A program made the position numbers and the translations under genes. 64,000 bases of DNA from Helopsaltes ochotensis. Taxonomy: Eukaryota > Chordata > Aves > Passeriformes > Locustellidae. The stretch covers positions 775,361-839,360 of the forward strand of contig VXBM01000022.1 of assembly GCA_013400155.1 (NCBI GenBank), given 5' to 3'. Below the pieces are notes generated by a model that saw nothing but the letters and a program-made list of their open reading frames with translations, ran no database searches and was not told where the DNA came from. Position 1 is the stretch's first letter, and the number at the start of each line of letters is the position of its first letter. Shown here in pieces: positions 1 to 12,599 of this stretch.

Positions 1-910
1 GTGTCTGCAGGTACTGGTGTACTCTGTATCTTAACCCACAGAAGGGGACAGGGGTGCTATGATTCAGCTTTCAACTTCTTGTGTACAGAAACCCCTTGCT
101 TGTCCAACTGCAACAGAAAGCAGAAGAGACTCTCATATTATCAAAATCTTCTTGCCATGCCTACTCATTTGGGATTCTCATGTACGGAAACCCATCCACT
201 AGGAAATGCAGATTTGTTGAAGTAATTAGTGGAATTATGTTTGTTTGTTCATCAGATAATTTTCTTTTTGTTGTTTGGTTTTTTTGCCTCCCTTCTTCTT
301 CCCCCAACCTTTTTATTCAACCAAATGAAACAAAGAAACAAAGCAAGATCACAAATTCTGGCAATTTAAATAAATGGTGCATTATGGACAAATTACAGAA
401 ATACTGAGATTACAGATTTTGTGATCCGTGTCAAAAAAGGGTTGCCACCTGGATTTTGCAGTTACTTGTATTTGGTACACTAATCTTCTGAGGTTACAAA
501 TCTGGGGCTACACAGTAATGCTCTGTTTGTATGCCATTCTCTTTTTTTGGAAGGGTATGTGGTGGTGGGGGGTTGCAGAATATTTTTCTTTTAATATATA
601 GTGTTCAATCAGTTCCTATTAGTATTTTAGAACCTGATTTATTAAAATACCATTGTACGGTACAGTGTCCCTTTCAGGTAAGAGCTTTGGGCGTCACTCT
701 TTTGTAACCATTCAATATAAAATGTTCATTTTGTGTCTTGGAACAAGTATTTCTGTACCAAAATATCCATAATTTTTATTTGGAAAGACATAAAATGGAG
801 AAGATAGTGTAAATAGTCAGATCTTGGAGACACCTGCTTGCAGCTAGTCTGATGTTTAATACTTCATAGCTTATTTTAGCTGAGGTTCGTTTCATTAAAT
901 TGATGTAAAA
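1..910. other. Unique AT-rich non-coding DNA
   Basis: I see no gene, RNA or recognisable repeat here. Two short open frames at the very start overlap each other in different frames, are not protein-like in composition, and have no splice-site context that would make them exons. The segment ends where the CR1 fragment begins. Confidence 0.6.
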
Positions 911-1056
911 TCACAGAATCATAGAACTGTTTGGAGTAGAAGGGACATTAAAAATCATCCAGTTCCAAGCTCCCTTCCAAGTGCAGGAACACCTTCCACT
1001 AGACCAGGTTGCTTTAAGCCCCATCCTGCCTGGCCTTGAACACTTCCAGGGATGGG
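911..1056 (-). mobile_element. CR1 LINE 3'-end fragment (5'-truncated)
   Basis: Read on the plus strand, this begins with the antisense form of the CR1 terminal 8-bp repeat (tcacagaatcatagaact). It continues through the antisense of the conserved CR1 3' region: 'ggagtagaagggacatt', then 'ccactagaccaggttgct', then 'cctggccttgaacacttcc'. The element therefore runs on the minus strand and keeps only its last ~145 bases, the normal fate of CR1 copies, which are almost always 5'-truncated. There are many substitutions against the family sequence as I know it, so the copy is old. It carries no coding capacity. CR1 is the dominant LINE of bird genomes, which supports the lineage call. Confidence 0.93.
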
Positions 1057-2109
1057 AAAAGTTTTACTTTTTATTACCATTAAAAATTTTCAGTAATTTT
1101 TCCATTGTAAATCAGGCAAAGTAATGGTAGGTTTCTAGGGTGGACTAAGTAACCTATATTTGATGTGATAACATGATAAGTTGGTTTTGATTAATAAGTA
1201 GGTAAAACAGTGTTGTTAGAAAAATGGGCTAAAGTTTATCATCTCTGTAAGAAGCTATTAGTGTATGGAATGATGATTCCAGTGGTGTTAATTGGGTTAA
1301 GTCATAATTATTGACAAATAAAGTTAAAAAAAATATTTTATGGTGCTAGGTAATGATGCTGTGCCAGTAGATACAGTCTCCGAACTGTCTTGATCTTTCT
1401 ATGTTGGTTCTAATCCCAAGGAGTGGGGAAAAAGTGAGGGGAAAATGTACATGGAAACTAATAATTCTGAAGTATAAAAAGAATCATATGTATATACAGC
1501 AGAGAAAAGTGAATAGCTATTAGCCCTCTAATAGAAAAGATGTCGTTCCGGACAGGGACACAGTACAAGAGAGGTTCAGGAACCACAAAAGACAGAATGG
1601 AACTTGTTAATGGTGTCAGAAGGGAAGGAAGAAAGACACTAGGCTGGAAGAGCTCTGGTGAATCAGTGTGTAATACATGTCTTCTGTCATTTGTGCATTA
1701 AATCAGGAAGCCATCTTTTAAAATCCTGTGAAGACCATAAGTAAAACCTATGTTGAACATTGTGTTCTGTCACATTGTTAGTGATGTTGATGTAGACTGC
1801 CTTCATTCCTTTCTATTTTATTTGAAATATATGTATAAAGTAATTAAAGTGTAACAGTTGAAGAACTAGTTACCATGATGTCACGAGTTATTAATATTCT
1901 TCTGTGGCTTTATTACATGTTATTCATATTAATAACATCTATAATAATATAACACAGATAAAGCAAAAAAAAAGGCAACTCTGGATTAGTGAATTGTAAT
2001 ATCATTGAAGAGCTCCTTAGGAGGCCATAAGCATGAAAGCAAAGTTTGCTTACTTTGTGTAGTGACTAGGACATCAAAGTAGAAATGTGGTCACATAGTT
2101 CAGCATTTT

Positions 2110-2157
2110 ATTTGGGTTTTTTTGGGGTTTTTTTTTTGGTTTGGTTTGGTTTTTTTA
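2110..2157. repeat. T/G-rich low-complexity tract
   Basis: Runs of T interrupted by GGG, GGGG and GG ending in repeated 'ggttt' units. It is low-complexity sequence with no coding meaning. The short open frame that starts at 2122 and reads through it is an artefact of the tract. Confidence 0.8.
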
Positions 2158-3360
2158 TGTATATGCCTATGTATTGAATTCCTATCTGCTTCAGGCAGAT
2201 GTTGCATTTTTGTCTCAGTGTTTTCAGTGTTTCTGTTTCAGCAATTTCCTTTTTTTCTTTCCAGTTTTCTTTTAATTCTGTCTGTGAAAACCTCTGTTGT
2301 AAGTCCCCAAGATGGTATCAGGAATATGGAAGTGCAGTGTTATAAGTTGTGATATATGAAATGCATGCATAGGTCATGCGATGGTGCTATGATTAGTATA
2401 TGTTTAATGAAATTTTACAGCTTCTAATTGATGGCAGATTCATCAGTGAGATGCAGTATGGTTACATTAAGTGGAAATTTTGATGAATGTGTTCTCATTC
2501 CAAATGTTTACCTGTAACTGAACCTTTAAAAAAAATAAAACTGTTTAAATTGAATGCTAGAGATTTCTTTAGTTGCTTTTTTTTTTTCCCTTCCACTTTC
2601 TTCTGATTTCCAGTTGTAAAGTCTTTGGTGAAAACTCTGTTTACTTACTTAATGTGTAGCAACAAATTTAATTGATGGTGTCATCATTTCTTTTTATTAT
2701 TGTATTTTCTATCTTTTATAATCATGTTGTGCTGCTTCTCATACAATTTAATTCTACTACAATATTTTGGATATGAAACCATTCTCCTTAGTAAAGTGTG
2801 AACCATAATTTGTGTTCAGATGCTTTAGAATTAAATTTGCAAAGCCGTGCATCCCTTTTGTGATGCCATTGAAGATTGCGTAAATTTGTGTATTTGTAAA
2901 TTTGTATGTGGAGAAACTCATTCATTAACCAAATAGGGTGGATATGAATTTCATGTCTAGTACAACAGAATCAAAGAGAAATTTAGGATACATAACTAAC
3001 TTATGTATTACATTAGTCCATCATGAATGATTTCCTCAGCAGTCTTCTTATCGACAAGTATATCAAATGGAGATGCAGCTTCTGCTACTTGTTTACCAGA
3101 GGTACTGACTTAAGGGAGAGGAAAGAAAAGCAACCCTCCATGCTTGGGAATGTTTTGAATGTACTACATTATGCCTTTATGTGGAACAAGATGAACCAAA
3201 TGAATGAAGGAGTGCTGGTCACCCTTGCAAGCCCAATGCTTTGGATGCTTTTGGCAGTAATGCTGTGTAAGATGTTTCAGGGTGGCAGCTCTTCCATCGC
3301 AGTGGTGGCCCAATCTTGATTTCATACTAAACAACAAAATGAATAAAACAAAATGAAGAT

Positions 3361-3391
3361 TGATATGATAGGATAGGATATGATATGATAT
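3361..3391. repeat. Short pentamer microsatellite (GATAT/GATAG)
   Basis: About six units of a 5-bp repeat alternating between gatat and ggata forms. The interruptions suggest slippage followed by point mutation. Confidence 0.8.
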
Positions 3392-5575
3392 TAGTTGTCC
3401 TGTAACAAAACCATGCCATTCTTTGAAAGCAGCCTTTCTTCCAGTGAATAAGTAAGAGGAGAGATGAGTGCACTGGAGTATTCAAGGCATGGCTGGATTA
3501 CTAAAAGGGAAGTTAACCACACCTAAGCTGATGACCACATGCTCATAACACTTGGAAGTATTGTGCTATGTTAATCCTGAATAAAATGCCCTCTGAAGTA
3601 TTGCAGTTAAATTAATTTGGTTTATCGTGTCCTGTTGCTGAACCAAAACCAGACTATAGTTCAAAATCAAAGAAGCAAGCTCTTCGTTATGCTAAGATCT
3701 ATTGAAGCTTTTCAAGCAGAATTAACCAAAAGTTGCTAACAACGGCTGATTACAGTATATAAAATATGATATTTCCTTTTTTATTTAAGTATGCTATTTA
3801 ATAATTCTAATTGTTTAATCTTGTTTTTAATATTTGGTGTAGTAATGGGCATATTTTTATCTGCTCTCTTTTTTTGTGTTATGACAGATTTATCAGCTTG
3901 AGAATTCTTGCTGTTAGACATGAGCACTGTATTCCTATGTTTTCCTGGCTTGGCATTCCCTGCAAAAAGTGCCTTGCTGTGGTATTGTCTATTTCCTCGC
4001 TAAAATGGACTAGATTTGCTATTTTTGTAGTACTTTCATAAGGAAACAGGTTTTTAAGTTGATGCAGTCGTACTATCTGTCTGTCCCCCACAATAATTCT
4101 TGAAGCTGTTGAACAACTTTATACAAATTTAGAGAAGTAGAGGCCTCAAAGACAATAATATCCATGAAAATGAATGGGCTATTTCACAAAACCATGCAAA
4201 ATAGTGCATATGCTGAGGAAAAAGGCTGGAGCATTAAGAATGCCCATGCTGTTATTCATAAAGTTCCATTGCTTCCAGAACTACCTAGTTTTGTTGCTAT
4301 TTTGCTTCCACCCATAATAATTTCTTTGTTCATTCATTCCATATCCAGTTGCTGTTATGGGTGTAGAACTACTTGCCACATGTTACTTGAGAGTTCTCTT
4401 TGCAAGTTGCTTCATGTGCAATTTGGTAGGAATCCCTGTTCCTTCAAATACGGTTTAGTTTGTGTTTTATAAAGAGTGACTGCTGTCTTTTTTTACTCTG
4501 ACATTTAATCATTAAAATGTGAGAGTGTGTTGTTTTGTTTTTTTTTTCTTTTTCATTTAGGAGAAATGAGGATTAGTAGGAAGATAATTGTGGACTATTT
4601 CTGTTCTGGATTTTGAATTCATTGGCCAGAGGATTAAAATGTTTATGAAAGTATGTTACATCATGATACTTCATTGAAGATACTTCATATGCAACAGAGA
4701 ATATGCATGAACTTTTAAGGAAGATTTGTATTTATTTACATCTAACTACTGTAATGGTAGATGTGTATGAGACCCTAGAAAGGGAAGAATTTGCAATGCA
4801 TGGAAATTTGTTCATAATTTTTATCATTTTATGGAACATGGTGAAAAGTTATGTGTGGCAGAAATACATTTCTTTGAAATGGCACTCTGCTTCCCTAAAA
4901 AGTTCCTCTGGTTCCTAAAGTGTGCATACCTTGGCCATATCCTTTTCAGTTTCAGCAACAAAGGGAACACAGGACAGAGACAGCAGTGTCTGCGCTAAGT
5001 AATACTAAATAGGAATATTTAAAAAAGCAGTTAATTTTCAAATCTTAGACTATCCAATGCAGTGATGAAACATAGGTCCTGGGGAAACAAACACTGTGGT
5101 GCATAGTAACAAAGAATGGAAGAAAGGTCATGCAGAGGAGGTTGAAATAATGCCACATGAACAGCTTTACTTCAGGCATGTTCTGTTTTTTAAATGCTTT
5201 GTTTTTGCAACTTCAGCATTCTTTTAATGTAGAAGATGAAACAAAAATTTGCTTTTTAAAAAGTAATCACAATAGCAATTCCTTTACATGGTTTTACCGA
5301 CCTCATATTTATCACAGTGTTGTGAAATTTAGGTCTGCTCCAAAGACTTCACTGCTCCATCCAGCTAGTTGCAGCATTTTGCTGTTGTTCATTGTGGCAC
5401 ATGAGGAACTAGAAGAAAATGAGACAAACATTGCAGGTAGACCTAATAATTACTTGCTATGAATTATTTAACATATTTAAATATAATATATGTATGCATT
5501 ACATGTCATTCAAAAAGACCCCTAAGCCCTTTAAGCTATGTTTAAAAGAAAATTGGTTTTTTACACTCGCTTAAA

Positions 5576-5590
5576 TGCACCCTCTGCTGG
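5576..5590 (-). promoter_or_regulatory. CTCF-like binding motif
   Basis: The plus strand reads tgcaccctctgctgg, so the minus strand reads CCAGCAGAGGGTGCA. This matches the core of the vertebrate CTCF motif (CCASCAGRKGGCGC type) at most informative positions, differing mainly at the C/T of the GGCGC part. Only the core is judged; flanking contributions and occupancy cannot be seen. A chance match of this quality is possible in 64 kb. Confidence 0.35.
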
Positions 5591-8500
5591 GGTAAAACAC
5601 AACAGCTGTGAAGTGCAATGTGATCTGTAAGCACAAGTGTTCAGGAATTCTATTTTATGGTTCATCTGAAATACTGCGAGCAGCTAAAATCCATGTTCCT
5701 CTTAAGGCAAAATTGGGAATTGATTTATAGTTGATACACTATAGAGGAAAATATCACCTGTATCATCTTGAGACAGTACTAGTTTTTCTGTTTTAAAACC
5801 TGATGCTACTTGCTTCTCACAGGCTGGAGATAGAGTTTCTGGTAGTTTAATTTGCCTTTCAGAATTTCCATGTTTGTCAGCCTGTTTTATTTCTGTTAAA
5901 TGAAGTTGAAAGTAACAGCAAGAAACTGCTAGATGTTGTGTTTGTGCTTTTCCTTTGTTGAACTGTAAATACTTGTTTTTCGGAGAAACTGTATTTGCTG
6001 TGATTCAAATCAAACAGCCAGTGACTCCTTAAACTTAGTGGAGCTTCTCCTTGCTACTGAGAGTTGTATTAACTTCTTAAAGTCTTGCCTTAGGTGGCAA
6101 TGAGTGACTAAGTGTGGGGACCAGCATCTGAGGCTTCTTTGGAGACAGAATGTATTATTGTGTGTGCTTTGCCATTACATATTAGCAGCTCCCCAGAAAC
6201 CCTGCTGGTAGCATAAAGGAATTAAAAGGGAATATGTTTTTCCACTTCCTGTTAAAAAGAGGAGTCCAAATAGAAGAGAGCCAGGTTTTTCATAACTTAG
6301 GTTAAGTTCACTTGGAAAAAAGTCTTAGGGTAAGTGTGGAAGCTCTGTTCACCCCAAAATGAGTGACTTAGCAATTAAGCTCTTTTTGTTGGGTTTTTAT
6401 TTCAGATCTTTTGCTTTATTTCTGTCTTTTTTTCTCCTATCAGGTTTCTAGTAGAAGATACCATTCCAGAAACCAGTGCATCCCACTACAGGCCATGTGT
6501 CACTTAATCATAATACTTGATCTGAAAGACCTGTGAAATAAAGAGACTTTACAAGCAAATAGAATTTTTACTATATATTCTCTAACCATAAGGGGATTAC
6601 TTGACCTCCTGTGTCTTTTGCACACATCAAACTCTGTACTTAAGCTGTCTTGAAGCTTGAGTTCATCCTCTAGGGATTTTCCTTTTGTCTGTCAGTCTAG
6701 AGATAGAAAAATATGTCCAGTTATATTTAGCCATATGTTGACCATCTCCATCTTTTGACTGTGAACATTATCAAACATAAAAATATTTTCAGTTATACCA
6801 ACGGTGATACTGACAGCTTTTAGATATTTTATGATTAATAGTTTGTGCAACTTTCTACTTGGCCTGTTAGTAAAAATTTATTTCAGTATTCTTGGACCTC
6901 ATTACAGTCATTACTAAATTAACACTGCTTTTCCTCTTTGCAGAACTTTACAGTTCCCAATAAAAGAGTATTTCATGGAGACTGATGTTTTGGGATTCAC
7001 TGTTCAGTCAGACATTTCCTTGTCTCACATATCCTGATATACATTGCTTTGTAACCTCTAGCTGGAGAACTTCATGGACATGTGCATGCTGCTCCCACTC
7101 AGGGCCTTGTTTCAGCTGTCTCCACACAAAAGAACATTTAGCTGTTCCTTCCATTTAACTTGAATGACACCTGCTGTGTAAAGGGCTGGTTTCTAACCAT
7201 GTCAGTGAATGATGGCAGTCATTATTGCCTTAAAATGTAACTCTCTTTATAAGTCAACCTGTGGCTCTCAGGTGATGGAATATGGTGCTGGGGGTTTTTA
7301 CCTGTTTTTGAACCACCACATATGGCTTGTTTTTCTTTTCTGACTGTATATCTCATTTATACTGACAGTTTGTTTGGATTGGAAAGTTAACTGAATAATA
7401 ATATTTCTATTTGAGAAAGCCTTGCACAGAAGCTAAATTTGTTTGTTGTTCATAAATATCTTCACAAGTATGGGGAACTCTTCTTTTTGGTTTTAGTCTC
7501 TTCGTGAATTCAGGAGATGGTGTAACCATATGCACAGGACCTAGTGCTTTCTAAAATTTTGAAAACCTTAGAGAATAATAATTTTCTCAAGAACTTCTAC
7601 ATTATATGTTGTCCAATTAATTTTTATCTACACGAGTCCCACAATTCTGTATTTGGGCAACTAAATTAGTAATTTTTGAATTACTTTCAGGTTTGTGGCT
7701 TATTCAAATCAGTGGGTGCTACATAATTAGACCAATATTAACCTCTTGGTTATCTATCTACAAGTCTGCCACGAGATTCCCACACAACAACTTATCTAAA
7801 GGTCTCAGCACTCAAGAAAAATTGACTTTTCTGGTTTTTTTAAATTTTGAAATTTTCTATCTTCCTAATTAGAAATGTGAGATATCAGAATTTGCCTGTC
7901 AAATATTTGGCATTCCTTCTGCTGTCTTGACTTTCTGTGTAAAGCACTGGATTTCTGCAACAGATAACTAAGAATACAGATAAGAAATGTAATATTGTCT
8001 TCTTACCCAGAGGGTAATGCAGCCTCTTCCCTACCTCGTAATTGTAGAAATACTTCCAAACAGATCTTTATGTAGAACACTTTCCTTCACTGACATTCAA
8101 AGTATTCATCTCATCATAACTTAGCTCAGTCTTTCATGAGCACCTGTTTTTGGCAACACAGGAAATAGTGGAACTCAAATAACAAGCAAATTCCTTCTCT
8201 GCTAACCGCAGAAGAGTTACTGGGATGGGATCTGAAAATGACCAAAGTTTTGGCTCCCTCTTCCAGATTTCTCAAGTGTCTCAGCTGATCTAGTAGCAAA
8301 TGTCTAGATTATGATTCCCTTTACTTATTGCTTAACATAGTTAGAGTGCTATGATTTTATCTGATCTACAGTCTTGTTTCTGGATGGCAAGATGAGTTTC
8401 CCAACAGTATTTTGTAAGGTGATATTAATATTCATCATCTAGTTCATAAACATATTAAAATTATATAGTAAGTGTTGATGTAGGTTTATGCGTTTCATCA

Positions 8501-8646
8501 TTGCAGGAAATTGTTACTGATTTTCAGAGGAGGACTAAGTCTAAACCCTAACCATAGAAAAAGAGAAGTTTTTACTACACTTAAGGATGGTAATTAGCAA
8601 CAGAAACTAAAAAGATTTAGAAAGACCTATCCTAGGTATTGAATAC

Positions 8647-8781
8647 CTTGTTACAGATTGTCTACACCATGCAATGAGTTCACGTATCACTTGTGCTGGT
8701 GTCATTCCAGTCAAATTAGTATTCTCTCCAGCCTGTAAAGTAGAAATGTCAGGTGGGGAGCCAGGCTGGTTATTGCTGGCA
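8647..8781 (-). CDS. Candidate internal exon of an unidentified minus-strand gene
   Basis: On the minus strand, a ...ttttcattag acceptor is followed by 135 nt of open frame and then an AAG|gtattc donor. The acceptor leaves one base to complete a codon and the donor leaves two, so the exon is phase-symmetric (2-2) and could be skipped without a frameshift. The frame reads SNNQPGSPPDISTLQ, then AGENTNLTGMTPAQVIREL, then IAWCRQSVTR. This is balanced, protein-like sequence: a Pro/Ser/Asn-rich lead followed by an amphipathic helix-like segment. The flanking translation (a Leu-rich run upstream, an unremarkable tail downstream) looks like intron. A second acceptor exists inside it (tttctactttacag), giving an alternative 86-nt exon, 8647-8732. 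The donor is weak at +4/+5. I do not recognise the protein, and no partner exon was found. It could be an exon, a decayed exon or chance. Confidence 0.4.
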
Positions 8782-11700
8782 CTAATGAAAACATCAAGCA
8801 ATTGAAGAAGTAACAATAGCAGTAACAATAGCTCTCACTTTTTCTTTTTAACCTGTTCCTCAAAAACTTGCTTGCTGGGTTGCAAGCATAAAAATTAAGC
8901 TTCCCTGGTACTAAATGTACAATTCAGTACTTACACAGTGGGCCACTGGCCTGCCTTCAACCTGCTAAATGCAATTTGGTTTTTTTTTTTCAAACAACAC
9001 ATAAAATGTTACCTGTAAGTAGTACACATTAAGGAAGAATGTAACATTTTTTCTCCCTATTATTTTCTTACTGCGGTGTTTTTCTTGTATGTAATGTTTC
9101 CTCTCTTGTATCCTGCTCTCTGGAGGTCCTCTGGGTGGAGGGATTTGCTTTGTTACTTTTTAGCAAAAGCAGTTATGTTCACCAGCTGTAATGCTGAGCC
9201 TTCAATGGAGTTCTGGATATATGAAACATACCTTTATAAAAACTCCTTGTGTTTGTTTCAGACTTAAAACATACTTGAACCTCATATAGGTGGTTTACAT
9301 GCATATACTGTGAGTTTTTGAGTCACATAAAGAAATCTAAACATTTTTAAATAGCTGTACTTTCAAATAAACCCACAAATAGTAATACTTTTCCTGTGGA
9401 ACTGTAAGCAGTTAAATTTTCTAAGGATTTTTAATCTTGGAGAATTCAATTATTGTTTCTATAAATTCTGAAACACCATAAGAAATACTGAGCATCTGTC
9501 CTCCCTTTTGAAAGTTACAATTTCTGTGGTTTTTTATCAGCTTTCACCCGTGCATCAATAAATTCATTGTAAGGCTTTACTTTTCTTTAAAAAAATATAT
9601 TTATAAAACTCCACTACTGTAAGTGTTTAGGCTTGGCAGCTGTGAGTTGTAAAGTAAAGTGGGATTTCAGATTTAATAGATTACTTGCATTTCTAGATTC
9701 CAAGCAGTTGTCAAATGGTTGTCTTGATCTCTGGAAAACGGAAGAGATAAGTGAAATGTGTGTGTTTAGTATCAAGTCTGGATTTTCTAGTTTATTCTGA
9801 CCGCTAGGGAGAAAAATGCTTTTATTTTAATATGAAATGGATACAAAAGAATGAAAAAAAAATCCTGTGTGTCTGATTCCATTAAAAATATCTTGTGTAG
9901 TAAATATAATACAAGTAGGATTTGGCTTTGATACTGTATGCCTGTGATGATTTCACGTATTAGGGTTTTTTTCCAAGAAGCCTGCCCAGTACTAATTAAA
10001 ACCAGGGAATTTAACTTCTGCATGCTTTTGTAAAAATGAAGCTGTTCGGATTAATATCTTGACTGTAAACTGTAAGGAATTTCACAAGACTGTGTAGGAT
10101 AATTTGTAAAGTTTTAATAAAAGGAGCTAAGTAACGTTTGTACTGATCATATGCTTTTTTTTTCTTTGCAGATTTAGAAGGTGTTTTTAATACTTGATGC
10201 ATAAAAACACCTAAAATCACATAATTATAGCATAACATATAATGAATTATGCTGCCATTGCGTGCTTTTCTAGGAACCCTTATTTGTAACAGATTCACTC
10301 CTTGGAAATAAAAGAAGTGAAGTAGCCTGAATAGTATCACATGATGGCACTGTTTCCATTTCCACCTCCAATATTATGAAATAAAGCTATAATAAACTGG
10401 TATTAAAATGGTATGTAATTCCAATATACTTTGTATAATTTATGTAAAAGAAAAATCTAACCACTCTGGTTATTAATATAGGTATTAAAATGAATGTATA
10501 GTTTTCTTAGAAAAGTGTTTTGTAAAACTTTGCATATTTATAATATTCTTTATTTTGATTGTTGAGCAGGAATTCTCCACAATATATAATGTTTATGAAT
10601 GCTGAACTGTACAGATTCATTTAGCATTGTGTTAGGAAAAAAAAAAAAAAGCCTGTTAATTGTTGTATAAATGGGGTGTTTTATTTTTTGTTTTGATTTT
10701 ATTGTGGAAAGAAAGCTAATGGCTGGCCCTTTTTGTATTTAATATAAAGCCTTTTTGTGGTAAATTAGATCATTAATACAGACACATTTTTAAAAAATGC
10801 AAATTAGCTTTCCATGAGCAGAAAAGAGCTTAAAGTGTAGTAAGGTCAGAGGCAGGATCAGACATATTTGTAAAATGAATTATATTCAAGTAGGAATATG
10901 AAGGAAAATATGAATGTAAAAAAAGTCAGTGATTTATAGTATATAGATGGTAGATGTCATATTATTTAATTTTAAAATATTCTGACTGAATATCCATAAA
11001 TGTTCATGTTCTTTTTAGTAATATAAATTAATAATCACTTCTAAATTAATATTTTCTATTTGTAGAATCATCAATATTAATTTTTAGGAAGAGAAAACAC
11101 ATTACTGATTTAAAAAAAGAAAAAAGGTGGTGGGTGTGATTCTACTGTGCTGCAGATTACTTTAGAGCAAGATAAATATCCAGTCCCACCATTCTCTCAT
11201 ATGAAATTAGACTGTTCTGTACATTTCTCTGTTATGGGGATTGTTGCTAAAACAAAACAAAATAAAAACCCTGCAAAAGGAAGTAAGAAAAATACCCAGT
11301 GGTGATGGAGAACTAATAGCTGAAGTTTGGATATATGCCAGATGGGTGCTTGCACTCCAGGAATGTCCTCTGCCAGTATAAACTTCTGTTCTGAGCGGTG
11401 TGAGATTTTCTGTGTCTTTTTTGGATGTAAAATCAGGGGCAAGAGAAAATGTGTGTTAAAAAAAACACCTGTCATGTAAAATTTACTTCTATTTAGTGAA
11501 TTAGCAAATTAGCTAAATAGAAAAGGGCATAATATATTCCTCTGAACTTCATCAGTAAACTGGTTTTAATAATAAGAAAAAATTGCTTCAGTACACCTTA
11601 AATAGAATATGGTATAACATTTGATCACTAAAGAAAATTGCTTCTTTTGCTAAAATCAGTGGTAGCTCACTGTGCCAATCTATTAAAATGTTTATAAATA

Positions 11701-12599
11701 ATGTAATTTCTCTAATTTGTTTGCTTTAGTCGTGAAACAATACTTGCATAATTTCAATTTGACATATTAATTTTTGTTCTAGATATTCTGGTTAGAAGTA
11801 CTGCTTTACAGAAGTGTTACAGTGTTACGCTACCTCTCTCCCAGTATCTAATAGTCCACTCCCTTGTATCATCTTAGAGAGATTAAAATTACTGTTATTT
11901 TGAATTTTTTTTTTGCAAAGTTTTTAGATCTAGTGATGTAGCTGGAATCACGTAATAAATTGCCATAGATAAGGAAAAGCATTCATTACTCACAGCTGTC
12001 TATTCGTTTATATGTCCCATTTGTATGAGGTGAAGAATTCCAGAATACAGTAAGTGAACACTGCTCTGCTCAGTATATTTCCCCATTCAAATTACTTGCA
12101 ATTTCACAATGCCAGTGTTACTTCTCAGGACAAATTTCATACAATAGTAATTCTGTGATTATTCAGCCAGTTTAATTAATTCAATTAAGTAAGTCTGCTG
12201 TCAGGTGTCCTTTTAATAATTGAATCAACATGCAGATACATAATAAGCATAAAAGCATTTCTGTGGCTGCAGTAAATTTAGATCCAAAAGAATCTGCTAT
12301 TCCACTACATTTGATATAGATTATTCTATAATATTTCAGTAATGGGTTGCACAAAGGCTGCCTTTTAATTCTTTGCTTTCTCAAATGTCTTTATATATAA
12401 TGGTTTAAAACAGAAGGTGTTCAAAAGAGGGTGACCTTTTTCCATTACCATAGTTCCTGTCATTAATGCATTATAATTTTCTTTAGAAGTCTGGAAAAAA
12501 TGTGTATATATGCACTCTGTAGCAGGTATGAATCAAAGTGTGTTAGTGAAAGTTAAGAATTGTCTGTTATTACTAAAAAGGAGGGGGAAAAATAAAAGA
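8782..12599. other. Unique AT-rich DNA, possible intron
   Basis: No gene or recognisable transposable element is visible. It contains homopolymer runs, such as 14 A at 10637-10650. Minus-strand open frames at 9787-10023, 10011-10340, 11197-11475 and 12181-12384 are AT-driven and have no recognisable domain. If the exon at 8647-8781 is real, this is its upstream intron. Confidence 0.45.

Larger units (their letters stand above)
1057..8646. other. Unique AT-rich non-coding DNA
   Basis: This is about 7.6 kb without a supported gene. It contains a T/G-rich tract (2110-2157), a short pentamer repeat (3361-3391) and a CTCF-like motif (5576-5590), listed separately. The open frames near 3023-3319, 3811-4041, 4164-4472 and 5157-5462 are short, lack recognisable domains and have no convincing splice sites; I read them as chance. 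If the candidate exon at 8647-8781 is real, this stretch would be the intron or flank downstream of it on the minus strand. Confidence 0.5.
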
